From contig OENT01000449.1 of NCBI GenBank assembly GCA_900239685.1, forward strand, positions 51,254-115,253: a DNA stretch of 64,000 nt, written 5' to 3'. Position 1 is the stretch's first letter. Every line of letters begins with the position of its first letter. This stretch comes from Rotaria macrura. Lineage: Eukaryota; Rotifera; Eurotatoria; Philodinida; Philodinidae. Positions 38,674 through 48,959 of this stretch are shown piece by piece. Under the pieces are notes generated by a model, which saw only the letters and a program-made list of their open reading frames with translations, was not told the DNA's origin and made no database searches. A program made the translations under genes and the position numbers.

Positions 38674-39903
38674 TCTAATGTATCACTGACTATATTCTTT
38701 CTGCTCATAATTTTCTATCTATTTTCCACTTGGGTCCTTTGAACTTAAATATTTTAGTGTTTCATCAATAGATCTTTCCTTAGTAGTTCCGGTGTAATGA
38801 TGAATAAAAGGAAATTATGAAAAAGTAATGTCACATCTTGTAAATTTTACTTAGAATTAAATTACAAACTAGCCATACTTATACGATATACAGAATTCTG
38901 AAGTTTGGAAAACAAAAATTGTACTTTAAATCATTAACTACTAGAGATTAAACATCTGGGAAGAAGCTTAACTTGAATAGTTCAATAAAAAACTGATTAT
39001 TCGTTCCGACGACTTGTGTTGGATCAAGAACCAAAACAATTTCTCTAAATTTATGATGAAGATTCATATATCAACATGGCTAAATCTAAATGTAGGAGTA
39101 GAAGCAGAATGAAAATCCTATAGATACAGACTCCAAACTCGAATTTATCTAAAATTCAGCATGAATCTCATTGACTGAGATGATGTTTACTTTATTCTTC
39201 AGAACAAAATCTACCGACGGCTTACGTAAGTGTTAGCGGCTACCCCTGCAAACTTGATTGGTGGAAACTGTGATAATTAACGATATCTTTGTCTTCTATA
39301 TTCTATAACGTATGCATATCTATACTGATATATAGTGTGAACTTGAATCAAGGTCAGATTAGGAACATTCTAAAAGAGGATAGACTGCAGTAGATTTTAA
39401 TGAACGGTCTTTTAAAGTATTTTTTACTAATACCTACAAAGGTTCTCTTACGATCGTATAGCCATTTTTAGGTATACACTTGAATTAATGTATTCCGAAA
39501 AAAAGAAAGATTTTGACTCTAAATTATCTCTTATTAACATGGGACAGCTTCGATTTTCGTTAGTCATTATATCACAAAGTTGTAACTACTGAACTTAAAT
39601 TATTTTCTTCTATCGCGATACGCAAGATGCGACCATGAATTATTGTATGGTTGTATGAAGAAAGGAAGGTAAATCACCCAAACTAAAATGAACAAGGATA
39701 TGACACGATGGATTACGAAGACGATTTCTTTTAAAATTTCAGTCAATAGAAAGATCATATATTAAAGCACACAACCGTTTAATGTTGTCTATTAATATAA
39801 TTGACTTGGCTTATTTTATTGTTGTATTCGAAAGTGTGAAACATGAGGAAAGCAAACATAAAATTATTTAAAGGATTTTCTTTATTTTATTTCTTGGTAA
39901 AAT
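38674..39903. other. Intergenic between convergent genes
   Basis: Holds the poly(A) signal of the S8 gene (AATAAA, 38803-38808). On the minus strand it holds a likely signal for the SGNH gene (TTTATT at 39881-39886). Nothing else recognised. Confidence 0.5.
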
Positions 39904-41234
39904 TCAATACAATCGTACAAAATAAAGAATGAAAGTGAAGAATGTCATGGTCACTATCGAACTATAGTGAATATTAGTAGCAGCAGACATTATTCCTTCT
40001 GTCTTCAGAAAATCTTTTATTAAAGGTGTCCAGATAGCGTAACCTTCTGCATTCATATGCAGGTCATCGGAAAGGAAAAGCTCCTGGCGTGGTTTATTAT
40101 CAGGTGTGAGCATTAGACTGAACACGTCAATGTATTTTACATTGGCCAAACTTTGAATGTTCGCACGAATACGATTGTTAGTTTCGTTTACAACGTTTAG
40201 TTTGTCTATCCGACTTGGACTTGGTTTGATGGAAATAAAGGCTATCGGCAATGATGGATAGAAACGTCGAACAGTGGAAATCAAACCCTGAAAGTAGGAG
40301 AAAACAGACGATGAATCGACACCTGCAGCAATATCATTTTCACCGGCATAGACGATTAATGCGCGTGGCTCCAACGGTAAAACTATACGCTTAAATTGTT
40401 GCCAACATTGTTTGAGAGTCGAACCACCAAAACCACGGTTGCTAACTCCACTAGGAACGTCGGCGAAATCTTGATCGAAAGTAGACCATCGCCGAAACGA
40501 TGAGCTACCAAAAAATACAACAGTTTTTCGTTTGTGCTGTGCTAGTGATTGATCGAATCGAAGGAGTTCTTGTTCCAAAGAGGAGTTAGTCAGCAGTTCG
40601 AATGAACCTTCATCATCGAACAATTGACATTGTGCGTTATTGCGTGTGTAGACAGTAGCCAATGGATCCGTCTCACTTTCGAACGTGGGTGTACAGGTCC
40701 CATTCGACTGGCGACCCCAAACCAAATCTCCATTGGGAAGGCGACGTCTCCAGAAGCATGAGCTCACATTAATGAATTGAGAGGGACCTAATGAAAAAAA
40801 TCGAATAATCAGTTGAGAGAAACAATTCAGTGTGTTTGATAAGTACCTTTGCCGTCGGTATCATTGACCGAAAGAAAATAGTTTATCTAAATATTCGAAC
40901 ATTTCGATCGTACAATTTAAACTTCTCCGAGCTTTTACCCAAGTATTGGCAATATCGTTCAAGAAATTGATGGTAAACGTTCCATTATTATAGAAAAATG
41001 CTTGGCCTAGTTGATTTGAGTAGGTTTGATTGCTACTGTGTACCTGTGATATGCACCACAAGCCACGAAGTTCGTCAGGTGTTGATGGAAGACTACCTGA
41101 ATAGGTTTTATTTTTAAAAAGTTTGATTAAAAAAATCTCGTACTTTGACCGGCTACCGATGAAATCAGCACGATGAGAAGAATATTACAAAGAACCCCTA
41201 AACGAAGCATGTAATCGACAAGCAGAGTATTCAT
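39904..41234 (-). CDS. Secreted SGNH/GDSL-family hydrolase
   Basis: Exons: 41144-41234, 40939-41096, 40847-40886, 39904-40787 (390 aa). Introns are 47, 52 and 59 nt and in phase. The longer open frame over exon 2 reads through its intron; splicing at TGG|GTAAAA fixes the frame. A signal peptide covers about residues 1-29. A region of about 150 residues that I do not recognise follows, with Cys and N-glycosylation sequons. The SGNH domain then shows block I FFGSSSF (Ser192 likely nucleophile; the usual Asp of GDS is Ser), block II NRGFGG, block III GEND (N247) and block V DDLH (D337, H340). The C-terminus is hydrophobic (TMTFFTFILYFVRLY), consistent with a membrane or GPI anchor. The family hydrolyses esters of lipids, acyl groups or glycans; the substrate is not predictable. 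A 3' splice-site AG ends 3 nt before the ATG. Confidence 0.86.
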
Positions 41235-41239
41235 GATCT

Positions 41240-42390
41240 GAATGATAACACTTTCTATTCTTATCATCCTCTTCAAGTTCGATGCTATTTACGTGAACTT
41301 AAGGGGTGTCCTTTGAATTTATTTAAGATTATCAAGAATCTACATAGATTGCGAGTAGTAGTCGAGAAATTTCTCTCTAGACACGGTACATGTTACGAAA
41401 AATGAAGTAACAACTACTTCGTTGTTGAGTAGTATTCACAGAAGATATTATAACGTGAAAAGTGTCTTGACTGATCGCCATCACATACATTGTCAATTGA
41501 TGAAAATGAAACCATAAATGGCTTTTATTGCCCAGCCTTTTGAAGAATAATAAAAATTCAATTCTTAGTGAGAAAAAACACGTGTTCTGGCCTGCTTTAT
41601 TTGTGAGAATTATACACAGATAACAGAGTATTTAGTACTGAATTCTAACTGAAACACATTATCTTGTTATAATAATTATTTTTCAATGACAAATATACAT
41701 TTCTACAATAGTTTGGAGAATACTATAAAAATAAATTTCCATCAAAACGTCTCATCACGTTATACATTCTCAGTCATGAATTTGATTCATTGCCACAAGA
41801 TCTGATTAGGAATAGAAGCCACTTTCAGCATTTGAATCATGTAACAGATACTTATGCTGTAGATGCTGGTTGTGAAAGCAATCGTCGATGATATCATTGC
41901 AATTCTACTAAATATGCAAAATATGTAAAACTGGTGATTTAATAAAGCTGAATAGAAAATATATCTAACTGATATGGAAAAAAAATAATTGAAAAGACAT
42001 AATGTTGATCGCTTGAAGGTCACATTTCATTTTTGTCGAAGGTTCTTTTAAAGAAGCAGGATTCTTTTTATCAAACGAGATTCAAAAGCAAGAGAAATGA
42101 AATCTCTATATTTAACAACTACTTCCGAGACAGAAAACAGACAATGTTGTTTAACTACCAATCTATTCATACCTCTACACACTATAGCAACTACATCAAA
42201 GAATGAGCAGATACTCATTCCAGGATTGTTTCAAATATAGAGAGGTGATTGGCAAAGTATCTTATTATGTTTTCTGAATAAATAAATATCAAGTAAAATT
42301 GAATTGAAAAGCGTATTACAAAATAGAACTAGAATAAAAGAGGAAAACAATCTTAGATGATAAGTTCCGCATATTTTTATTTGATATTCT
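41240..42390. other. Intergenic, no gene seen
   Basis: A hydrophobic minus-strand open frame at 41787-42023 has no recognisable family or splice context, so I do not call it. A candidate poly(A) signal for the FABP gene (TTTATT, minus-strand sense AATAAA) lies just inside, at 42376-42381. Confidence 0.45.
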
Positions 42391-43008
42391 TTATTCTACT
42401 CGTTTGAACCAACGCTGAGCTTTTACAGTGCCACACGTCATTTCCTATAAAACAACATTAAAGATGATCTGTAGTATGGAATAATCACTCACAATTTGCT
42501 GTTGTCCTTGATCGTCGACAAATCGTGTGACTGTCGATTCCTTACCATTTTTGCCGGAGTATGTCTGGACCCATTTTCCATTTTCGAAACGAACGTTTGT
42601 CTAAAGCAAACATAATTTACAGGAGAGAAAAAAAAAGAATGGTTCATCATGCTTTGATAAAATCAAGAAATAAACAACATACTTGCATTTCAGTTCCATC
42701 GGGCATCGTATCTAGAAATGGAACATCAGGTGTAAAACTGATCACTTTAGTTTTAAGTGCCATTTCAGTGCGAAGTGTCCAGACGCCATTATTTTCACTG
42801 ATCACAAGACGAGGACTCGTATTTTTTGCTAATAAACGAATAGCCATCGGAACGCCCATTTCCTTCAAGAAATCATCCAAATTTTCACTGCGAACCTATG
42901 AAATAGAGATTCAAAATGAGTGTTTGATGGTAATGAGAAAATAGCAAGGCATCTACGAACATGTTTCCATGTCCCGATAAGCGCCTCGATGCTGCTACCA
43001 GTGGCCAT
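42391..43008 (-). CDS. Fatty-acid-binding protein (intracellular lipid-binding family)
   Basis: Exons: 42961-43008, 42683-42895, 42493-42600, 42391-42444 (423 nt, 140 aa). Introns are 65, 82 and 48 nt, all GT-AG and phase 0. The four-exon structure is the classic one for animal FABP genes. The start carries the family signature (IGTWKH, residues 11-16), then SENLDDFLKEMGV for the helical lid, then ten-strand-barrel-like segments ending in AQRWFKRVE. The protein should carry fatty acids or retinoids in the cytosol. In the canonical RxY carboxylate-binding motif the tyrosine position is occupied by W or F here, so ligand binding may differ. A 3' splice-site AG lies 9 nt upstream of the ATG at 43018-43019. 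A poly(A) signal lies about 10 nt past the stop. Confidence 0.92.
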
Positions 43009-43712
43009 GTTACGTATCTAGTTGAAAAAGAGAAAAGACCAAACAGTACTATGGTAGCCCTTTTTTTATCTTATGTATGTCTTGTTTTCCAATGAATACA
43101 ATCGTAACAAAAGTATGCACGTGTTATAGAACGATAACAAACGCAAGGGCTATTGATGAAACCTTTTTATCAACGTAGGTAAATTTGTCAGGTATAGCTT
43201 ACAAATATTATCATAACTAATAGAGAAGAACAGCAAACAAATCACGTACGAATAGAACGTAACCTGCAGAACAATTTTCGGTAGATATGTGAGAAAAGAA
43301 CTAAACTCACTTTGCTTCTCATAGAATCTTAGACAAAATCTAGCTATATACTAAATTTGGTAAATTCTCTTTCTATTGATCATTATGATTAGGATAAAAA
43401 TTATAATTAAGATTGATGAGGATGAACGAAGGTTTACATTTTGTTTCATCATTCGATATATTTCAGCAATCCTAATTTGATCAGTTTTTGTATATTGAAT
43501 CAAACTCTATCGCCTTTCTAGATTATGATACTTATTATGAAACAATTCATAAATTCGGTTGTAATCGAACGATATACACACATGTTACTTATTTTTTAAT
43601 CAAAAAAAATTAAATATTGTAGAAGAATACAACATCATGATCAAAACAAATAATGCATTTATGCAAAGAAGAGAACGAAAATAGAAAGATCGATACCTAA
43701 TAGAACATCAAA
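43009..43712. other. Intergenic, no gene seen
   Basis: Nothing recognised apart from the 5' flank of the FABP gene and the 3' flank of the GTPase-RING gene. Confidence 0.5.
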
Positions 43713-44687
43713 TTAATGTTTTTTCTGCTCCGGTAAACGTTTTAGTAACAGTTGTGATGGAAGCCAATTTAATAATTGTTGTAATCCACAAGGCTCTATA
43801 CATAATGGACATGTACGTCGATGATAGAACCAATCGTTGATGCAATGTTTATGAAAAACATGCTTACAAGTAGTAAATACACTATTTGTATAATACATCA
43901 TGTCATGACAAATACTACATTCACCGTAACAGTGTTGTGCATCTACTTTTATAATTGTTATTGATTTCATGTAAGAAAATATTTCTTCCAATGGTAATTT
44001 CACTTTAGTAAAACGCTCAACCGAATTACATACTGATGATAGCCAAGATTTATGATCTTTTAGTTCTGGGAAAAAATAAAAATCACTCGAATGTATTACA
44101 TCATATTTAACACTGTCTAAAAAACGCTTTCGTATATTTCTCAATAGAAAATCCACTTGTTCATTGCTATGGATTTGTAGATCACCAAATATAACATTAT
44201 CTACTTTATCGAGTAGTTGGATCAGTTTCTCATCAGTCTTATTAATATTTGAAAACATTTCCCGGTTCATATTTTCTTCATTACAATGTGTAAATATGAG
44301 TGTACACCATTTTAAACCACCTTCACCAAAAACAGATGTAATCAAATCGAGATACCGCCAAATATCGACAGAAATTCTGCCATATTGAATACATAAATAA
44401 ATTTTGTTATAACCAATAATAGCATTATCAATCAATTGTTTTACTAATGTTACTATTTCCTCTGTTGTAAAAGTATTATCACCGAATCCAATGGAATCTG
44501 TATATGCATACTTATTACTATCATAGTATGTTGTAAAACTTTTTGTAATACCAGCTGTCGTTGATCCAACTGCAGCCGGTTGATTCATGGCGTCTTTTCT
44601 AACGTCATCATTACAAAGAACATTGATCAATGTAGATTTTCCAACTCCAGTTGGTCCAAGAAATAAGAAACGTTTTTTTACCTCCAT
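43713..44687 (-). CDS. AIG1/GIMAP-like GTPase fused to a RING-H2 finger
   Basis: Single exon, 324 aa, ATG at 44685-44687. The N-terminal GTPase shows the P-loop GPTGVGKST (11-19), a conserved Thr region (GSTTAG, 41-46), switch II DSIGFGD (64-70, DxxG) and a G4-like FTHCNEE (132-138), which fits AIG1/GIMAP-type GTPases. After a linker, the C-terminus has a perfect C3H2C3 RING: C257, C260, C274, H276, H279, C282, C293, C296, with spacing 2-13-1-2-2-10-2. A RING of this type recruits an E2 enzyme, so the likely role is a GTP-controlled ubiquitin ligase. That is inference. GIMAP-like proteins act in immunity or membrane trafficking in other organisms. The coding region has no intron, and no AG acceptor sits immediately upstream of the ATG. 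Confidence 0.86.
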   Translation of the reverse strand: MEVKKRFLFLGPTGVGKSTLINVLCNDDVRKDAMNQPAAVGSTTAGITKSFTTYYDSNKYAYTDSIGFGDNTFTTEEIVTLVKQLIDNAIIGYNKIYLCIQYGRISVDIWRYLDLITSVFGEGGLKWCTLIFTHCNEENMNREMFSNINKTDEKLIQLLDKVDNVIFGDLQIHSNEQVDFLLRNIRKRFLDSVKYDVIHSSDFYFFPELKDHKSWLSSVCNSVERFTKVKLPLEEIFSYMKSITIIKVDAQHCYGECSICHDMMYYTNSVFTTCKHVFHKHCINDWFYHRRTCPLCIEPCGLQQLLNWLPSQLLLKRLPEQKKH

Positions 44688-45164
44688 TTAAAAGATTAAA
44701 AATGAGAAAATAATAGATTTTTGTTGTTGTTCCACGTGTAGAAAATATCAATAATTCAACTGTGCTTTGTTAAAAACCAGTCCTATGGTATTGGTCAAAT
44801 CAAAATTTAATATTTGAACTTGTACAAATGATAGAAAGACTCTACTTCTATGGTTCTGGAAATTTATGATTGATATTTACTACGACTAAAAAGAGTAGAA
44901 AACTATTGGTTAATTTGGAAAATCCAGTCAAAATGTCTGAGTGACAGATGTCGCAACGCCTCAAAGGTTACTGAAAGGCATGAATAGTGCAACAAAACTT
45001 CGTAGTGACGTTTCTTGATTTTTTTCTCGAGTTATGAATTCATTTTTCAATAGTTTATTTTCAAGCTTAGTTCTTCAATCGAACCGTCGTTGCTGTATAA
45101 CCACCCTCAGAACGTTTAGCATATTTCTTAATGAAAAAGGTGAAGATTTTCTTTATATATAGTA
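44688..45164. other. Intergenic, no gene seen
   Basis: Short spacer between two minus-strand genes with no recognised feature. Confidence 0.5.
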
Positions 45165-45758
45165 TCATTGAGTTGAATTGAGTCGGACAAGATAAATATG
45201 AGTATTATCAGTCGTTGCCGATATCTGTATGCTCGGCGAATGTTGATCAGTTTGAAGAGCATCGTATTTTACCATTTGAATTCCATTGTTTGTCATCGCT
45301 TCTCCCTGACCAACGATGATAAAAATTATTTCATCCATTCTATTTAAACTTTCGATCGTTTTTTCTTGACCAAACTTCATTTTTACACGTTCAACACTAT
45401 GCTGATATTTACCGCGTCGTGTCATCACATTGAAATCGGTCAATATTTCACCATTTAATTGGCAATCAATAGGTAACTCACCAGGAAATGAATAAGGCAA
45501 TGAATCTTGATTAAGATGAATTGTTTGTTTGTCACCAGTGTTGAGCGTTAAATACAGTTCGTGTTGACTCACAACGCATAAAGTTCGGTCGATGCCAGAA
45601 AATATGGAGAAAGGTCCACCTGGTGGTTTCACTTGTGCTAGGCTTAATCGCCAATCAAACTCTTCTTGTCCATTATTGGGTGCACGAGCAATCTCATTGG
45701 TAATGCCACCACCGTTTTTCCATACCATCTGTTTATGTTCATTTGCTCGAAGAAGCAT
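45165..45758 (-). CDS. hutD: HutD/Ves family protein
   Basis: 197 aa, one coding exon. The start is the ATG at 45756-45758; the open frame runs seven codons further, only to a GTG. Landmarks of HutD (PF05962, double-stranded beta-helix fold) are clear: MVWKNGGGITNEIA (11-24), EFDWRLSLAQV (33-43), PGGPFSIFSGIDRTL (46-60), then LNGEILTDFNVMTRRG (101-116). Length matches bacterial HutD, which sits in histidine-utilisation operons with an incompletely defined role. No other hut gene is nearby. The family is essentially bacterial as far as I know, so this is a strong horizontal-transfer candidate. A 3' splice site (GTTTCAG) ends 10 nt before the ATG, which together with flanking animal genes argues against bacterial contamination. 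Confidence 0.9.
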   Translation of the reverse strand: MLLRANEHKQMVWKNGGGITNEIARAPNNGQEEFDWRLSLAQVKPPGGPFSIFSGIDRTLCVVSQHELYLTLNTGDKQTIHLNQDSLPYSFPGELPIDCQLNGEILTDFNVMTRRGKYQHSVERVKMKFGQEKTIESLNRMDEIIFIIVGQGEAMTNNGIQMVKYDALQTDQHSPSIQISATTDNTHIYLVRLNSTQ

Positions 45759-45770
45759 TTTCGTTCGTCT

Positions 45771-47799
45771 GAAACACACAACAAATAAATGAAAGAATAC
45801 TCATAAGAATAGATGAAAATCTTCATTTCTTGATTTCTATTGCATTTCATGTGTCATTTACCCGTAACAAATGAAAAAAAAACCGCATGGTAAAAGTAAA
45901 CACCTTGATTCGTTCGCGTTGCTCGATGAAACGTAACTACCTATTCTTTCGATTAAAACACCATCGACTTGATGTTGATGTTATGTTTTTTTTCTGTACT
46001 CATACAGATATTCAACAACAAGGTGTTAAACACAATTGAATAGATAGTACTTAAGAGACGCGCAATATATTTTCTTGTATTTAAATTACTCTTGATAGAT
46101 TGCGTAAATCCATCTTGAAATTCTACGATGTGTAAAATGCTTTGAAAACAACAATGATCGAACGACGGCTTTTATGTAATATTACAGAAATGGTATATTA
46201 ATTCAGGTGAGATATTTTACGGTTCATAGAGAAGAATAAGCAACAAGAATTACTAGCATATTACTGTATACAGAAAGGAAATACATCATCAATTCCAAAC
46301 TATAAGAATGGCAATGTTGTTGCCGATGTACTTAACTAGAAGAGTAACATATGAATAAGTTTTTATCTTTTACAAGCATGAGCATTGTGTTGTGTTCAAC
46401 TTGAATTGATGTATACTAAGTTGGAAAGACTTAGAAAAGTAAGAGTTGTATGCGTATCTTTTATTGTGCCTATAAATATGAGATCAATTCCTTGTTCCGT
46501 TATTTCTGTGTATTTGATCACTATACGATTGTCGAACATAAAAGTAATGCTGTAACGAATTTTGGCCTTTTACTTCCACATATCTTTTCTTTCTGTCTTG
46601 ATATCTTCTAGTAAAGAGAAGACTGTTTCATATTTAGTCGTCGACTATGGTCAAGCGTGAACTTATTCTTCGGAATAGCTGATCTTTTTTCACAGTAACG
46701 AAGAAGAAAATGAATATTGTCTGAGAATTCTGTGGGGTTGTTGATTTTCTTCAAACAAAACACAACACAAGTGATAATTCTTAATATACTCTTCATGTAT
46801 GTGCATACATACAGTAAAAAAAAGTTTTTGACTTATCCTTCCATCAATCACCACGCAATAAAAAACAGCCGGTAGTTAACAACTACATATATTAGATTTC
46901 ATGGTGTAGTTCGAGATTGTGTTACTATAATGTATTATATAATTTACGATGTGTTTATCGTTTTTCTTTATATGAACTGCAAGATTGAAGGTAATTGATA
47001 GTAAACAGATCCGAAGTAGAACTGTTTGAAAGTACAAGCTTTTTGTGGACATTTTACAAAATCTAATCTCATTCCGTTACACATCGTAAACATTTCCTAT
47101 AATAGTTCGACAAATTCTCGAATATATTTTTGTTGATTGAAAGTTACGAAATTGTTAGTCATCTGTGTAATACTGATGTAATTTTCATAAAGCTCAATTA
47201 AGGGTCAAGTTCTATTCAGGTGATTGTACTAAGAATACAGTATAATATCTTATTCAAATCAAAAAGAAAAGTATAATTATAATAAGAAAAAGTGGGCGCA
47301 TTGACTGAAAAGGATTACCGATTCAGACGAATTTCCATTGTACTCTATATAATTTCATACTATAGAACGTTTTCAAGTGACTTGTAATGTTATCAGCATG
47401 ACTTTAAATGTATCAAAATCAAAATGATATTATCATCACATTAATTATTTGAATGTGTAAAGCCTTCTATGTATCTTGCGTCTTCTGATGTTTTTTTTGG
47501 GTTTTCCAATACTGCCTCAATTGTAGACAATCTAGTAATTATATTTGTTAAATTTTTGCGAAAATTCTTTTATTGTATCAACTTTAATGTTAATAAATAA
47601 GTAGGTAAAGATCTGCTAAAATAAAGAACGCTATTCAACTAGTTATTTCGCGGAGAAGAGAATAACTGATAACTACAAGAATTGACAAGAAAAAATATGA
47701 TGGCAAATCATCATCTATTCTAATCGAATTTTCATATCGACAACTAAACTAAGACAAAAATAATCAATGACATTCAACTGTTCAGTCATCTTTTGATAT
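45771..47799. other. Intergenic, no gene seen
   Basis: About 2 kb between hutD and the flavohemoglobin gene. One open frame at 46608-46796 starts with a hydrophobic stretch but has no recognisable family. Not called. Confidence 0.45.
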
Positions 47800-48951
47800 T
47801 CAACCGCATCTGCTTAATATGCAGAGTGTGGGCCCAATAGCTTCTGTATGAATTTGAGATTTAGGATGACCACATTCAGACAGTACTTTATCAACGGCTG
47901 CAACGAACGCTTCTGAACCACTGACATAAACATGTGAATCTGCATGAAGTTTGCTTCCAAGAGTAGCTTTTGAAATTGGTTGGTCAGCTGTCAATGTAAT
48001 ATAATCTGGAACAGCTGCGCTCAGTTTATCAGCAAACACAACATGACCAGGTGTTCGTACACAATGAAACAATGATGCTGCACTGGATTTTCCTTGTGCA
48101 TGTAAAGCTTCAGCCATAGCTTTAATTGGAGCAATACCAACACCACCACCAATTAATACATGATGTTTAGCATCATTGACAAGTCCAAAATTTCCAGCAG
48201 CAACTGATGCTAGAAATGTACTACCAACTGCACGATTGGTAATAATTTCATTTGAAACAGTAGCATTTGTAGCATTATCAGCTTCTTGTTTTAAAAGTAT
48301 ACTGTACGATTTACCATTGGATAATTCACTTAAACCATACAGTCGATTATGAAATAAACCATCCTTCTCAAGACGCACTGCAATATATTGTCCGGCTTGA
48401 TAATCAGGCAATTTGCCACCGTCGGCACGTTCGAGTACAAGCGCAACTGTTGGTCCACTTGCAACTGTATCTTTTTTAATGATTTTGAATTCAATAAAAT
48501 CTTTATCACTATCGGCGAGTTTGCTGTACATATCCTTTTCCATGCCGATGAAAATTGAAGAAATAGCACTGTATGCAGCTTTCCAGGATTCTAAAATTTC
48601 TGGCGTTGCTCCAGCACCTAAAACCTCAGCAATAGCTTCAAGTAAAAATTTGCCAACAATTGGATAATGTTCTGGCTTGACTAACAGTGCACGGTGTTTG
48701 TTAGCAATCTGTTCAACTTGTGGCATGAGTTTATCTAAATGTTCAATGTGTTCGGCAGCACAGTAGAGTGTTTGTGCTAATGCAACGGGTTGTGTGCCTG
48801 TTGTTTGATTTGATTGATTGAAATAATTGCGAAGTTCTGGGTGAGCTACTTGTACGTTTTTATAAAACAGCGCCGTGATTTTTGCACCATGTTCTTTCAG
48901 CACTGGTGCTGTTGATTTGATAACTTTTTTTTGTTCATCAGAAAGTACCAT
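47800..48951 (-). CDS. hmp: Flavohemoglobin (nitric oxide dioxygenase)
   Basis: 383 aa, one coding exon. I start at the ATG at 48949-48951 (MVLSDEQ); the open frame continues upstream through a 3' splice site (ATTTTTAG), so the exon begins 8 nt before the ATG. The globin domain (1-140) keeps Tyr30 (B10), Gln54 (E7) and proximal His86 (F8). The FAD-binding domain follows (YQAGQYIAVRL about 184-194, RLYGLS 203-208 where bacteria usually have RQYS). The NAD domain has IGGGVGIAPI (267-276) and a near-terminal HTEAIGP. The enzyme converts NO and O2 to nitrate using NADH, protecting against nitrosative stress. Animals normally lack two-domain flavohemoglobins, so transfer from bacteria or fungi is likely. 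Several cofactor-motif positions are altered, but the reading frame is intact. Confidence 0.92.
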   Translation of the reverse strand: MVLSDEQKKVIKSTAPVLKEHGAKITALFYKNVQVAHPELRNYFNQSNQTTGTQPVALAQTLYCAAEHIEHLDKLMPQVEQIANKHRALLVKPEHYPIVGKFLLEAIAEVLGAGATPEILESWKAAYSAISSIFIGMEKDMYSKLADSDKDFIEFKIIKKDTVASGPTVALVLERADGGKLPDYQAGQYIAVRLEKDGLFHNRLYGLSELSNGKSYSILLKQEADNATNATVSNEIITNRAVGSTFLASVAAGNFGLVNDAKHHVLIGGGVGIAPIKAMAEALHAQGKSSAASLFHCVRTPGHVVFADKLSAAVPDYITLTADQPISKATLGSKLHADSHVYVSGSEAFVAAVDKVLSECGHPKSQIHTEAIGPTLCILSRCG

Positions 48952-48959
48952 CTTTATTT

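Noticed and set aside
41787..42023. Hydrophobic 78-codon minus-strand frame
   Set aside because: AT-rich DNA easily gives hydrophobic frames. No signal-peptide context, family or splice support.
46608..46796. Small secreted protein, suggested by a hydrophobic N-terminus
   Set aside because: The rest of the 62 codons shows no cysteine pattern or family, and no transcript signals were seen.
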